Source of the DNA: Rhodococcus rhodnii NBRC 100604
Lineage (GTDB): Bacteria > Actinomycetota > Actinomycetes > Mycobacteriales > Mycobacteriaceae
NCBI RefSeq assembly: GCF_001894925.1
Contig: NZ_BCXD01000016.1
Coordinates: forward strand, 58,420-122,419
Length of the DNA: 64,000 nt
Direction: 5' to 3'
Shown: positions 1 through 8,127 of the stretch, one piece after another
Numbering within the stretch: the first letter of the stretch is position 1
Layout: each line of letters starts with the position of its first letter
Program-made: the position numbers and the translations under genes
The notes under the pieces: model-generated
The model's input: only the letters and a program-made list of their open reading frames with translations
Database searches by the model: none
What the model was told of the DNA's origin: nothing

Positions 1-42
1 GGCGCCCGCCAGCGTTCGGAGCTGCTCGCGAAGCTCTCCTGA
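1..42 (+). CDS. 3' end of a CDS that begins before the window
   Basis: An open frame runs from the first base to a TGA at 40-42 and encodes the C-terminal tail GARQRSELLAKLS. All but a few codons end in G or C, as in the real genes here. The tail is too short to identify. It is followed within 13 bp by the inverted-repeat element, which could act as its terminator. It could also be chance reading of non-coding sequence. Confidence 0.45.
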   Translation, partial: GARQRSELLAKLS

Positions 43-54
43 TCGCCTGAGGCG

Positions 55-132
55 GTTCTGCACCCCGAACAGCGTTCTGCACCCCTATCGGTCGCCCGAT
101 AGGGGTGCAGAGTTCTATTAGGGGTGCAGAAC
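55..132. repeat. Nested inverted-repeat element with four GGGGTGCAGA copies
   Basis: GTTCTGCACCCC occurs at 55-66 and 74-85, and its reverse complement GGGGTGCAGA at 102-111 and 121-130 (the last extended to GGGGTGCAGAAC). The inner pair forms a perfect 16-bp stem (76-91 with 96-111) around the 4-nt loop TCGC, and the outer pair could form an alternative larger hairpin. It lies between an upstream stop codon and the LLM oxidoreductase gene. It could be a bidirectional terminator, a dispersed intergenic repeat or an operator. There is no clear T-tract on the plus strand. Confidence 0.75.
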
Positions 133-155
133 GGCGGGAAAGAACGGGGTGTGTT

Positions 156-1172
156 GTGGAACTGGGACTGACGACGTTCGCCGAGATCGACCCCGCCGCG
201 GCCCGCGACGGCCGGACGCCGGGGCAACGGCTATGCGACCTGCTCGCGGAAGTGGAACTCGCCGAGCAGGTCGGGCTCGACGTCTACGGCGTCGGCGAGC
301 ATCATCGCGCCGACTACACGGCGTCCGCGCCCGCCGTCGTGCTGGCGGCGGCCGCGGCACGCACGAGCCGGATCACGCTGACCAGCGCCGTCACCGTCCT
401 GAGCTCCGACGATCCGGTTCGCGTGTTCGAGGAGTTCGCGACGCTCGACCTGATCTCGGACGGACGCGCCGAGGTCATGGCGGGCCGTGGTTCGTTCACC
501 GAGTCGTTCCCGCTGTTCGGGTACGACCTCGCCGACTACGACGACCTCTTCGCCGAGAAGCTCGACCTGCTCCTCGCGCTGCGCGACAACGAGACGGTGA
601 CGTGGGAGGGCCGGCATCGTCCCGCGCTCGACGACCAGAGCGTGTACCCGCGGCCCGCGCGGCCGTTGCCGGTGTGGGTCGCGGTCGGCGGCAACCCGAG
701 GTCCGTCGTGCGTGCCGGTCTGCTCGGCCTGCCGATGGCACTCGCGATCATCGGTGGGCAGTATCGCGCGTTCGCACCGCTCGCGGACCTGCATCGCCGC
801 GCGGTCGCGGAGGGCGGCCACGAGCACAGGCCCGTCGCGGTCCACGCCCACGGCTTCGTCGGCGAGACCGAGCAGCAGGCGATCGACGCGTTCTATCCGT
901 CGTACGCGGCGGCGATGACGGCGCTCGGGCGCGAGCGCGGCTGGACTCCGATGAATCGCGGTGCCTTCGACACGATGCGGGGCGCGGACGGCTCGCTGGT
1001 GCTGGGCTCGCCCGAGCAGGTCGCCGAGAAGATCGTCGCGATGCGCGACACGCTGGGACTCGACCGGTTCATGCTGCATCCGAGCGTCGGCCCCGTGCCG
1101 CACGCCGACGTGATGCGCTCGATCGAACTGCTCGGCACGCGCGTCGCACCGCTCGTGAACGCTGCGACCTGA
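156..1172 (+). CDS. LLM-class flavin-dependent oxidoreductase
   Basis: A 338-residue luciferase-like monooxygenase. Family members bind FMN (some F420) in a TIM barrel and oxidise small organic substrates; this substrate cannot be told from sequence. Visible features are the N-terminal strand [10 protein letters not shown], the active-site GEHHRADY segment near residue 50, [15 protein letters not shown], and PVWVAVGG in the second half. It looks closest to the Atu2307/SP_0267 branch. I chose GTG 156 because the earlier in-frame GTG at 105 lies inside the hairpin and would add a non-family N-terminus. The gene stands alone, 84 bp before an MFS transporter gene. Confidence 0.85.
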   Translation: MELGLTTFAEIDPAAARDGRTPGQRLCDLLAEVELAEQVGLDVYGVGEHHRADYTASAPAVVLAAAAARTSRITLTSAVTVLSSDDPVRVFEEFATLDLISDGRAEVMAGRGSFTESFPLFGYDLADYDDLFAEKLDLLLALRDNETVTWEGRHRPALDDQSVYPRPARPLPVWVAVGGNPRSVVRAGLLGLPMALAIIGGQYRAFAPLADLHRRAVAEGGHEHRPVAVHAHGFVGETEQQAIDAFYPSYAAAMTALGRERGWTPMNRGAFDTMRGADGSLVLGSPEQVAEKIVAMRDTLGLDRFMLHPSVGPVPHADVMRSIELLGTRVAPLVNAAT

Positions 1173-1256
1173 CGGCTCGCCTGCGCGGATTCCCGGCCGC
1201 GGGCGTCAGCGGTTCCGTTAGCGTCGGATTCGTCGTGACGACGGAAGGTGTGTCCG

Positions 1257-2873
1257 ATGACCGCTGCCGAGCAGCCCGCTTCGTCGGTGTCGACGTGGGC
1301 GCCGATGGCGTCGATGGCGTTCGCCGCGCTGTGGATCGCCCAGCTCGTGTCCAACCTCGGCACGTGGATGCAGACGGTCGGTGCGCAGTGGATGCTCGTC
1401 GGTGAGCCGAACGCGTCGACGCTGGTCTCGCTCGTGCAGACGGCGACGCTGCTGCCCGTGATGCTGCTCGCGCTCCCGGCGGGTGTGCTCGCCGATCTCG
1501 TGAATCGGCGCCGCATGCTCATCGCGGCGCAGTCGGCGATGGCGATCTTCGCGGCGATCCTCGCGGTGCTGACGTGGACGGGTCACACGACGCCGCCGGT
1601 GCTGCTGTCGCTGCTGTTCCTGCTCGGCTGCGGGCAGGCGATCACGGGTCCCGCGTGGCAGGCGATCCAGCCCGAACTCGTCCCGCGCGAGCAGATTCCC
1701 GCCGCTGCGGGGCTCAACAGCATGAACATCAACGTCGCGCGGGCGATCGGCCCCGCGATCGCGGGCTTCCTCGTGTCGCTGTCGGGCCCGACGCTGGTGT
1801 TCGCGCTCAACGCCGTGTCGTTCGTCGTGATCGTGGTGGTCCTCGTGCTGTGGCGGGAACCGGTGACGACGAGCTCGCTGCCGGCGGAGAAACCGTTCCA
1901 GGCGCTCGACGCCGGGTGGCGGTTCATCCGGGCCGCACCGGCGATCCGGCGCGTGCTGCTGCGGTCGGTGCTGTTCGTCGTGCCCGCGAGCGCGCTGTGG
2001 GCGCTGCTGCCCGTCGTCGCGCGGCACGATCTGGGGCTCGGCTCTTCGGGGTACGGCTTCATGCTCGGTGCGCTCGGCCTCGGTGCCGTGCTCGGTGCGC
2101 TCGTGCTGTCCCGGCTCCGGCGCCGGTTCTCCGAGAACGAACTACTCGCGGCGTCGGCGATGATCTTCGCGGCGGGGACCCTCGTGCTCGCGACGGTCCA
2201 CGTGTTCGCGATCGTCCTCGTGGTGCTGCTGTTCGCGGGTATCGCGTGGCTGGTCGCGCTGTCGACGCTGAACTCCGCGATGCAGCTCATGCTGCCCGCG
2301 TGGGTCCGTGCCCGCGGGTTGTCGGTCTATCTGCTGGTCTTCATGGGCGGACAGGCGATCGGTGCGCTCGCGTGGGGCGTCGTCGCGGGCCGGCTCGGTG
2401 ATTCCGCGGCACTGTCGATCGCGACGGTTCTGCTCGCCGCGGCCGCAGTGTCGGTGTGGTGGCTGCCGCTGCGCGAGCAGGAACGACCGATGGACGTCGA
2501 GGTGGCGACGCTGTGGCCCGAGCCGAATCTCGTCTTCGAGCCCGATCCCGACGACGGACCCGTCATGGTGCTCAGCAGCTATCGGGTGCGTGAGGGCGCC
2601 GAACGCGAGTTCCTCGACGCGATGGCCTATCTCGGTCGTTCCCGGCAGCGAACGGGTGCGATGGAGTGGCAGGTGTATCGCGACAGCACCGAGGAGAATC
2701 GCTTTCTGGAGACGTTCGTCGTGCGCTCGTGGGCCGAACACATGCGGCAGCATCGCGACCGGCTCACCGGGGTCGATCGCAGCAACGAGCAACTGGTCGA
2801 GACGTTCCTCACCTCACCGTCGACGACGAAGCACCTCATCGCGGCGAAGGCGCCGGCGGCGAAGCGGCACTGA
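1257..2873 (+). CDS. MFS transporter, MFS_3 (EntS-like) family with C-terminal ferredoxin-fold domain
   Basis: A 538-residue exporter. Residues about 15-410 form some 12 hydrophobic helices, beginning with the family-typical FAALWIAQLVSNLGTWMQTV segment. Residues about 440-530 form a soluble domain (LSSYRVREGAEREFLDAM through FLETFVVRSWAEH) resembling the dimeric alpha/beta-barrel domain that is usual at the end of MFS_3 proteins. Family members export siderophores or small toxic molecules by proton antiport; no substrate can be assigned. ATG 1257 is preceded by GGAAGG at 1243-1248; the GTG at 1248 overlaps that ribosome-binding site and is unlikely. Confidence 0.85.
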   Translation: MTAAEQPASSVSTWAPMASMAFAALWIAQLVSNLGTWMQTVGAQWMLVGEPNASTLVSLVQTATLLPVMLLALPAGVLADLVNRRRMLIAAQSAMAIFAAILAVLTWTGHTTPPVLLSLLFLLGCGQAITGPAWQAIQPELVPREQIPAAAGLNSMNINVARAIGPAIAGFLVSLSGPTLVFALNAVSFVVIVVVLVLWREPVTTSSLPAEKPFQALDAGWRFIRAAPAIRRVLLRSVLFVVPASALWALLPVVARHDLGLGSSGYGFMLGALGLGAVLGALVLSRLRRRFSENELLAASAMIFAAGTLVLATVHVFAIVLVVLLFAGIAWLVALSTLNSAMQLMLPAWVRARGLSVYLLVFMGGQAIGALAWGVVAGRLGDSAALSIATVLLAAAAVSVWWLPLREQERPMDVEVATLWPEPNLVFEPDPDDGPVMVLSSYRVREGAEREFLDAMAYLGRSRQRTGAMEWQVYRDSTEENRFLETFVVRSWAEHMRQHRDRLTGVDRSNEQLVETFLTSPSTTKHLIAAKAPAAKRH

Positions 2874-2889
2874 ACGGCGCCGTCTTCGG

Positions 2890-3021
2890 TCACCGTCGTG
2901 CGCGGATCCAGTTGCCCTGCTCGTCCGTCGTGACGCGGTGCACGAGCAGGACGGGCTCGCCGGGCGCGATGGCGAGCACGGCGAGGTCGAGCGACCACGG
3001 CACCTCGTCGACCTCGGGCAC
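2890..3021 (-). CDS. Small hypothetical protein, 43 residues
   Basis: A GTG-started frame begins 24 bp after the stop of the class III aminotransferase on the same strand and ends at TGA 2892-2890. It encodes an acidic start (MPEVDEVPWSLD), a short hydrophobic stretch (LAVLAIA), then LLVHRVTTDEQGNWIRARR. Third codon positions are almost all G or C. No strong Shine-Dalgarno sequence is present, so translation would depend on coupling to the upstream gene. I do not recognise the family. It could be a chance frame. Confidence 0.4.
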   Translation of the reverse strand: MPEVDEVPWSLDLAVLAIAPGEPVLLVHRVTTDEQGNWIRARR

Positions 3022-3045
3022 ACCCCGAGCCTACGGGCGCGGCCC

Positions 3046-4386
3046 TCAGGAGGTGAGGACGGTGAGCGCCTCGTCGAGCGCCGTCGTGACCCACGCGATG
3101 TCGGCGCTCGCGAACGCGAGCGGCGGCCGGAGCTTGAGGACGTTGCCGTGCGGCCCGGCGACCGAGGTGAGGACGCCGCGCTCGCGGAGTTCCTCGAGGA
3201 CGTCGAGCGCGAGCGCGCGATCGGGGGTGAGCGCGGTGCGATCGGAAACGAGCTCGAGGCCGACGAACAGCCCGGCGCCGCGGACGTCGCCGATCGCCTC
3301 GTGCCGGGTCGCGAGGCCGCGCAGCGCCGTGAGCAGTTCCGCGCCGATGGCGGCGCTGTGCTCCTGCAGGCCTTCGCTGCGGATCGTGTCGAGGACGGCG
3401 CGCGCCGCGGCCATCGAGACGGGATTGCCACCGAAGGTGTTGAAGTACGGGATCCGGTCGCTGAAGGCGTCGAGCACCTCGGTGCGCGCGACGAGCCCGG
3501 AGACCGGGATGCCGTTGCCCATCGGCTTGCCCATCGTCACGACGTCCGGGACGATGCCGTGCCGCGCGAAGCCCCAGAACGCCTCGCCGGTGCGCGCGAA
3601 GCCGGGTTGCACCTCGTCGGCGATGACGACGCCGCCCGCGCGGTGCACGACGTCCGCCGCCTCGCGCAGGTAGCCCGCAGGCCCGGGAAGCACGCCGTCC
3701 GACGAGAACAGCGAGTCGACGAGGAGTCCCGCGAATCGTGTTCCGGCACGTTCCATGTCGTCGATCGCGTCGCTCACGCGCTGCGCGAACCACGCGCCGA
3801 GGTCCGGTGTGTCGACGCGATAGGCGTCGGGGGCGTCGACGAGCCGCGCGGTGGGAGCGATGGGCTGGCCCGACCCCAGTGCGGGCGAGACGCTCGACGT
3901 CAGCTCGCTCGTGCCGTGGTACGCCTCGCGGGTGACGATCACGCCGTCGCCACCGGTCACGAACTTCGCGACGCGCAGCGCGAGGTCGTTCGCCTCCGAA
4001 CCCGTGCACATGTACATCGCGCGATCGAGTTCGGCGGGAAGCGTCGTGAGCAGGTCGTCGGTGTAGTCGAGGATGGTCTCGTGCAGGTAGCGGGTGTGCG
4101 TGTTGAGCGTGCTCGCCTGCCGCGTCACGGCCTCGACGACAGCGGGATGGCAGTGCCCGAGGCTCGCGACGTTGTTGTACATGTCGAGATAGCGGCGGCC
4201 GCTCGCGTCCCACAGGTACTGGCCCTCGCCGCGGACGAGATGGACGGGACGGCGGTAGAACAGGCGGTAGGAGCCGCCGAGGCTCTTCTCTCTGCGCTCG
4301 GTGAGCGCCCTGGTCGCGGGGTCGAGCGCGTCGGCGTGCTCTGCGCGAAAGCTGTTGTCGTCCATGATCGTCGAACGCGCGGACAT
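3046..4386 (-). CDS. Class III PLP-dependent aminotransferase / phospho-lyase (AGXT2-like)
   Basis: A 446-residue fold-type I PLP enzyme. The N-terminal part has YLWDASGRRYLDMYNNVAS and GHCHPAVVEA. The phosphate-binding TGSEANDLALR segment, the PLP-contacting Asp in VVIADEVQPGFARTG, and the Schiff-base Lys in VTMGKPMGNGIP are all present. The sequence is of the AGXT2/ETNPPL/PHYKPL type, where some members transaminate and others eliminate phosphate from O-phosphoamines such as phosphoethanolamine or 5-phosphohydroxylysine. The divergent neighbour is a choline-kinase-like phosphotransferase, which favours a phospho-lyase role (inference). ATG 4386 follows GAGGAG with a 6-nt gap. Confidence 0.85.
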   Translation of the reverse strand: MSARSTIMDDNSFRAEHADALDPATRALTERREKSLGGSYRLFYRRPVHLVRGEGQYLWDASGRRYLDMYNNVASLGHCHPAVVEAVTRQASTLNTHTRYLHETILDYTDDLLTTLPAELDRAMYMCTGSEANDLALRVAKFVTGGDGVIVTREAYHGTSELTSSVSPALGSGQPIAPTARLVDAPDAYRVDTPDLGAWFAQRVSDAIDDMERAGTRFAGLLVDSLFSSDGVLPGPAGYLREAADVVHRAGGVVIADEVQPGFARTGEAFWGFARHGIVPDVVTMGKPMGNGIPVSGLVARTEVLDAFSDRIPYFNTFGGNPVSMAAARAVLDTIRSEGLQEHSAAIGAELLTALRGLATRHEAIGDVRGAGLFVGLELVSDRTALTPDRALALDVLEELRERGVLTSVAGPHGNVLKLRPPLAFASADIAWVTTALDEALTVLTS

Positions 4387-4650
4387 GCGTCACTCCTCGG
4401 TGTTTCGCCGGTCGGATCTCGGGCCCCACGCCCTCCGGTGATCGGTGTGTCCAGTCTCGCCGACGGACGTGGCGGTTCGCCCCTCCGGATGTATCGGACA
4501 CGTGAACGACGGCGCCGGCAGATGAACGATCCGTTTCGTGTGGTGCGGGGTGTTTCGGTGGCGTGAACACGCCCGGCGAACCCTGGCATCGAACAGGATC
4601 GGTATGGGACGCTTCGGGTCCCACGCTCTCCTCTCGCTTCGAGGAGTCCG

Positions 4651-5718
4651 ATGACGTCACACGTCCCCCTGAATCTCGGTGCCGAACGCACGCAGCCCGG
4701 TGCAGCGCCGCTCGCCGCGTTCGATCACCTGAGCCGAGGCGACAGCGCGCCGACGTGGCTCGCCGACGCCGTCCATGCCGGATGGGGGCTCCCGCCCGCC
4801 GCCACCGCAATCGAACTCGTCACGGTCTCGGAGAACGCGACCTTTCTCGTCCGGTCGAGCGAACACGACGACTTCGTCCTGCGGGTCCATCGGCCGGGGC
4901 ACGTCGAGGACACGAGCCAGATCCTCGGCGAACTCGCGTGGGTCGCGGCGCTCGGCGACGCCGGCGTCGTCTCGGTCCCGGACGTCGTCCCCGGTGCGGC
5001 GGGGTCGGCCCTCGTCTCCTTCGTGGACGACGCGGGTTCCGAATGGCACTGCGTCGGATTCGGTTTCGTCGAGGGCGTCGTCCTCGAGGACGCGGGAGAC
5101 CCGCGGCCGCACTACCGAGAGATCGGTGCCGCGACGGCCGTGCTGCACGATCACGTGACGCGCTGGTCGCTCCCGGACGGATGCAACCGCTTCACGTGGG
5201 CACTGCCCGACATGCTCGGCGAGACGAGCCGATGGGGCGACTGGCGCGGCGCAGACCTCACGGCGCCGCAGCGCGACGTCCTCGCCCGCGCCGAAGCGCT
5301 CGCCGTCGCGACGCTCTCGTCGTTCGACGGCGAATGGGGGCTCGTGCACGCCGACCTGCGGCCGTCCAACGTCATGGTCGGTCCGGGCGGGCTCTCGCTC
5401 ATCGACTTCGACGACTGTGGATTCAGCTGGCTGCTCTACGATTTCGCGTCGGCACTCTCGTTCGTCGAGCACGAGGAGTACGCGCCGGACATCGCGAAGC
5501 TGTGGGTCGAGGGCTACCGCTCGGTGCGTGAGCTGCCCGACTCCCTGCTCGTGTACGCGAACACGCTCAGCATGATCCGGCGGCTCACGATGCTCGGATG
5601 GACGACGACGCACCGCTCGGACGCACTGCCGCCTGCCCTGTGGGACGCGCAGATTCCCGGTTCCGTCGCGGTGGCCGAGCGGTATCTCGCGTCGCAGACG
5701 TGGCTGTTCGACCGGTGA
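4651..5718 (+). CDS. Aminoglycoside-phosphotransferase-fold small-molecule kinase
   Basis: A 355-residue kinase of the APH/choline kinase/homoserine kinase II superfamily. The N-lobe carries ENATFLVRS and the ATP-binding strand FVLRVHRPG. The C-lobe has the catalytic loop LVHADLRPSNVMV and the metal-binding LIDFDDCGFSWLLYD. Family members phosphorylate a hydroxyl on an amino alcohol, amino acid or antibiotic. The divergent class III phospho-lyase-like gene (shared 264-bp promoter region) suggests that the product is an O-phosphoamine, comparable to the hydroxylysine kinase plus phospho-lyase pair known from animals. The ATG is preceded by GAGGAG at good spacing. An antibiotic-resistance role is possible but less likely. 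Confidence 0.8.
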   Translation: MTSHVPLNLGAERTQPGAAPLAAFDHLSRGDSAPTWLADAVHAGWGLPPAATAIELVTVSENATFLVRSSEHDDFVLRVHRPGHVEDTSQILGELAWVAALGDAGVVSVPDVVPGAAGSALVSFVDDAGSEWHCVGFGFVEGVVLEDAGDPRPHYREIGAATAVLHDHVTRWSLPDGCNRFTWALPDMLGETSRWGDWRGADLTAPQRDVLARAEALAVATLSSFDGEWGLVHADLRPSNVMVGPGGLSLIDFDDCGFSWLLYDFASALSFVEHEEYAPDIAKLWVEGYRSVRELPDSLLVYANTLSMIRRLTMLGWTTTHRSDALPPALWDAQIPGSVAVAERYLASQTWLFDR

Positions 5719-5752
5719 GGTCCGGACGTGAGCCCGGTGAGGTCGCGGGCCG

Positions 5753-6526
5753 TCAGGAGGCGTCGTCGGACGCTTCGGCGAGTGCCCTGGCGAGCATGCT
5801 GTAGGCGGTGACGGTCGGTGGGGCGAGCCGGCTCGGCTCGATCAGCGTGCCCGAGGCGAGGTGCTGGTCGTAGGGGATCTCGAGGATCGCGTGGATCTGG
5901 CCCTCGAGATAGCGGCGCAGCAGGTCGACGTCGACCTTCCAGCCGTTCGGGTCCTGATGCGAGATCGCGATGACGGTGCGCTGGAGCAGATCTCGTCCCG
6001 CGGCCGCGGCGATCGCGTCGAGCGTGAAGCGCATGCGGTTGATCGCGTCGACTCGGCACGGCACGACGAGGGCCATCGGCGCGTGCCGCGAGCGGAGGAT
6101 CGGCGCGAGGTAGTCGGCGCCGAGGCGATGCCCGACGGAGTAGAGACCGCTCGCGTGGCGAGCACGCAGATAGTCGGCGATCGCGCGGTATTCGCGGTCG
6201 TTCGCGAGCGTCGTTCCCGTGCGCTGCAGGATGCGTGCCCCGGTGCTCGTGTGCGACGACGCGCGCATGAAGGCGTCGTCGCCGATGATGCCGTCGGACG
6301 TCGTCGCGAGGAGTTGCTCGATGCCGAGTTCGGCGGTCATGGCGTCGGCGCCGCGATCCGCGATGTCGTCTCCCGCCGGGGTCGCGTCCACCGCGACGAT
6401 CGGAACACCCTGTGTCACAGCGATGTTCGCCAGGCCCAGCGCCGTCGTCGTCGCTCCCGCGCCGCCGCACGCCCCCGCCACGATCACCGCGGTGGGGTAC
6501 GGCACCCAGGTGAGCGGGGGAGACAT
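5753..6526 (-). CDS. MinD/ParA-like protein lacking Walker A lysines
   Basis: A 257-residue protein of the SIMIBI (MinD/ParA/CobQ) fold. After AVIVAGA it has CGGAGATTTALGLANIAVTQG, where MinD-type ATPases have KGGxGKTT, so both the signature Lys and the phosphate-binding Lys are replaced (Cys and Ala). The following VPIVAVDATPAGDDI corresponds to the A-prime motif. MALVVPCRVDAINRMRFTLD and VIAISHQDPNGW match later strands of the fold. Loss of the lysines suggests weak or no ATP hydrolysis (inference). The ATG overlaps the TGA of the preceding gene (TGATG), so the two are translationally coupled and probably work together at the membrane. Confidence 0.75.
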   Translation of the reverse strand: MSPPLTWVPYPTAVIVAGACGGAGATTTALGLANIAVTQGVPIVAVDATPAGDDIADRGADAMTAELGIEQLLATTSDGIIGDDAFMRASSHTSTGARILQRTGTTLANDREYRAIADYLRARHASGLYSVGHRLGADYLAPILRSRHAPMALVVPCRVDAINRMRFTLDAIAAAAGRDLLQRTVIAISHQDPNGWKVDVDLLRRYLEGQIHAILEIPYDQHLASGTLIEPSRLAPPTVTAYSMLARALAEASDDAS

Positions 6527-8127
6527 CAGCCCGCGCCCTCGATCCGGTCGACGAAGTGGCGACCGTCGACCTCGACGGTGGTGATCCGCTGCTTGTACTC
6601 CGCGCTCGTTCCGTCCGGCCTGAGTTCACCGAGCGTCACCGCATACACCCCGGGCTCCGTCGCAGGGGTGATCGTCAGGCAGTGCTCGGTCCCCTCGGGG
6701 ATGTGCTGGTCGATGTTGGCCTGGACTTCGCCGGGAGGCACCATCGACGACTCCGGCGCGACGAAATCCCATGCACGCTCGCCACTGCGCAACACGTAGT
6801 AGGCGTGATCGAAGCCGAGGATCGCGTCGGCGCCGTTGCCGTGCCCGCCGGCGCCGGCGCCGACGATGGTGTCGCCGTAGGTGGCCTCGGAGCAGAACTC
6901 CCCGGCGGGTGCCGCGGCGTCGTCGGTGGGTCGTTCGGCGAGCGAGACACCCGCGTCACCGTTCGCCGGTGAGGCCTCGGCGGGCTCGTCCGAGCCGCCG
7001 AGCGCGATCAGTGCCGCGCCACCGAGTCCGAGCGCGAGGACGGCGACCGACGCGACACCGATGATCAGCGGCTTCGACGACCGCCGTGCGGGCTCGGGCG
7101 CGGGGTCCTCGGGTGTCGCCGCAGCAGGCGGCTGGACGGGCGGCGGCGGAGGCGTGGGCTGCGCGGCGGGCGCGGGGCGCGGCGGCTGATAGGCCGGCGC
7201 AGCAGGCGGGGTCGGCATGGGCGCAGACGCCGGCGGAGTGGGCCGGGTGGGTGCGGCAGGCGGAGCGGCCTGCTTCGGCGGTGCGACCGGCTTCGGTGTG
7301 ACCGGTTCAGGAGCAGACGGTTCAGGAGCGGACGGTTTCGGGGCGGGCGGCTGGGCAGGAGGCTGCTTCGCTGCCGGCGGCTCGTCCTTCGACGGCCCGG
7401 GCGTCGACGGCCCGGGCGTCGTCGGCTCGGACGTCGTCGGGGCAGCCTCCGGGGGCTCGGGCTTCGCGGTGGGAGCGCTCGGCTCGGGCGCCTTCGGTGA
7501 TGTCGGCTCGGCAGCCTTCGGCGGCGTCGGGACGTACGACTGTTGCGGCGGCGGTGCCGGCGTGTACGGCTGGGACGCGTACGGCTGCCCCTGCGTGAAC
7601 GGCCCCTGCGGGTACTGCTGGCCCTGGGTGTACTGGGGCGGCGCGTACGGCTGCGGAGAGTACGGCTGCTGCTGCGGCGGATAGGGCTGCGCGGACGGTG
7701 CGTACGGCTGCGGTGCCTGGTTCCGCGGAGCCTGGTTCTGCGGTCCCTGATTCTGCGGAGCAGGGTTCGGAGGCATCGGGTTCCCGGAAGCCTGATCGCG
7801 GGGAGCGGGCGCGGGCTGGTGCGGCGCCTTCTTGTCGCGGGGTTCCTTCGACTTCCGGCCGAAGCCTCGCTTGCGGCCGCGCTGCGGCGCCGCGGCCTCG
7901 GGGGCGGGATCGGTGAGCCACATCGGCGTCGGTGCGGCGGGTGGCGGACCGAACGTCACGGGCGGCGGGGCAGGGGTGCCGTCCGCAGGGCCCGCTGCGG
8001 CGCCGTCGTTCGGTCCGGAGCGACCCTGTCCCTGGTCGGGACGTGAATCGTTCGTGTCCGCGGGCGCCGGGGTGAACGCGGGATACCACGTGTCACGACG
8101 GTCGCTCTGCCCCCCGCTTTCTGTCAT
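6526..8127 (-). CDS. Pro/Gln-rich single-pass membrane protein, function unknown
   Basis: A 533-residue protein in three parts. Residues 1-360 are a low-complexity cytoplasmic region: short repeats built on NQAPQNQ, QPYAP, then long runs rich in Pro, Ala, Glu and Lys such as EPSAPEPVTPKP, with a basic cluster (RGRKRGFGRKSKEPRDKK) near residue 90. One transmembrane helix (IIGVASVAVLALGLGGAALI) follows. About 130 extracytoplasmic residues end the protein and contain FCSEATYGDTIV and HYV-type beta strands. ATG 8127 is preferred because the frame upstream of it is unlike the rest. It is the first gene of an operon with the MinD-like gene. I do not recognise the family. Confidence 0.75.
   Translation of the reverse strand: MTESGGQSDRRDTWYPAFTPAPADTNDSRPDQGQGRSGPNDGAAAGPADGTPAPPPVTFGPPPAAPTPMWLTDPAPEAAAPQRGRKRGFGRKSKEPRDKKAPHQPAPAPRDQASGNPMPPNPAPQNQGPQNQAPRNQAPQPYAPSAQPYPPQQQPYSPQPYAPPQYTQGQQYPQGPFTQGQPYASQPYTPAPPPQQSYVPTPPKAAEPTSPKAPEPSAPTAKPEPPEAAPTTSEPTTPGPSTPGPSKDEPPAAKQPPAQPPAPKPSAPEPSAPEPVTPKPVAPPKQAAPPAAPTRPTPPASAPMPTPPAAPAYQPPRPAPAAQPTPPPPPVQPPAAATPEDPAPEPARRSSKPLIIGVASVAVLALGLGGAALIALGGSDEPAEASPANGDAGVSLAERPTDDAAAPAGEFCSEATYGDTIVGAGAGGHGNGADAILGFDHAYYVLRSGERAWDFVAPESSMVPPGEVQANIDQHIPEGTEHCLTITPATEPGVYAVTLGELRPDGTSAEYKQRITTVEVDGRHFVDRIEGAG

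Noticed and set aside
105..155. Upstream GTG start for the LLM oxidoreductase
   Set aside because: It lies within the GGGGTGCAGA hairpin, and the extra residues do not match the family N-terminus.
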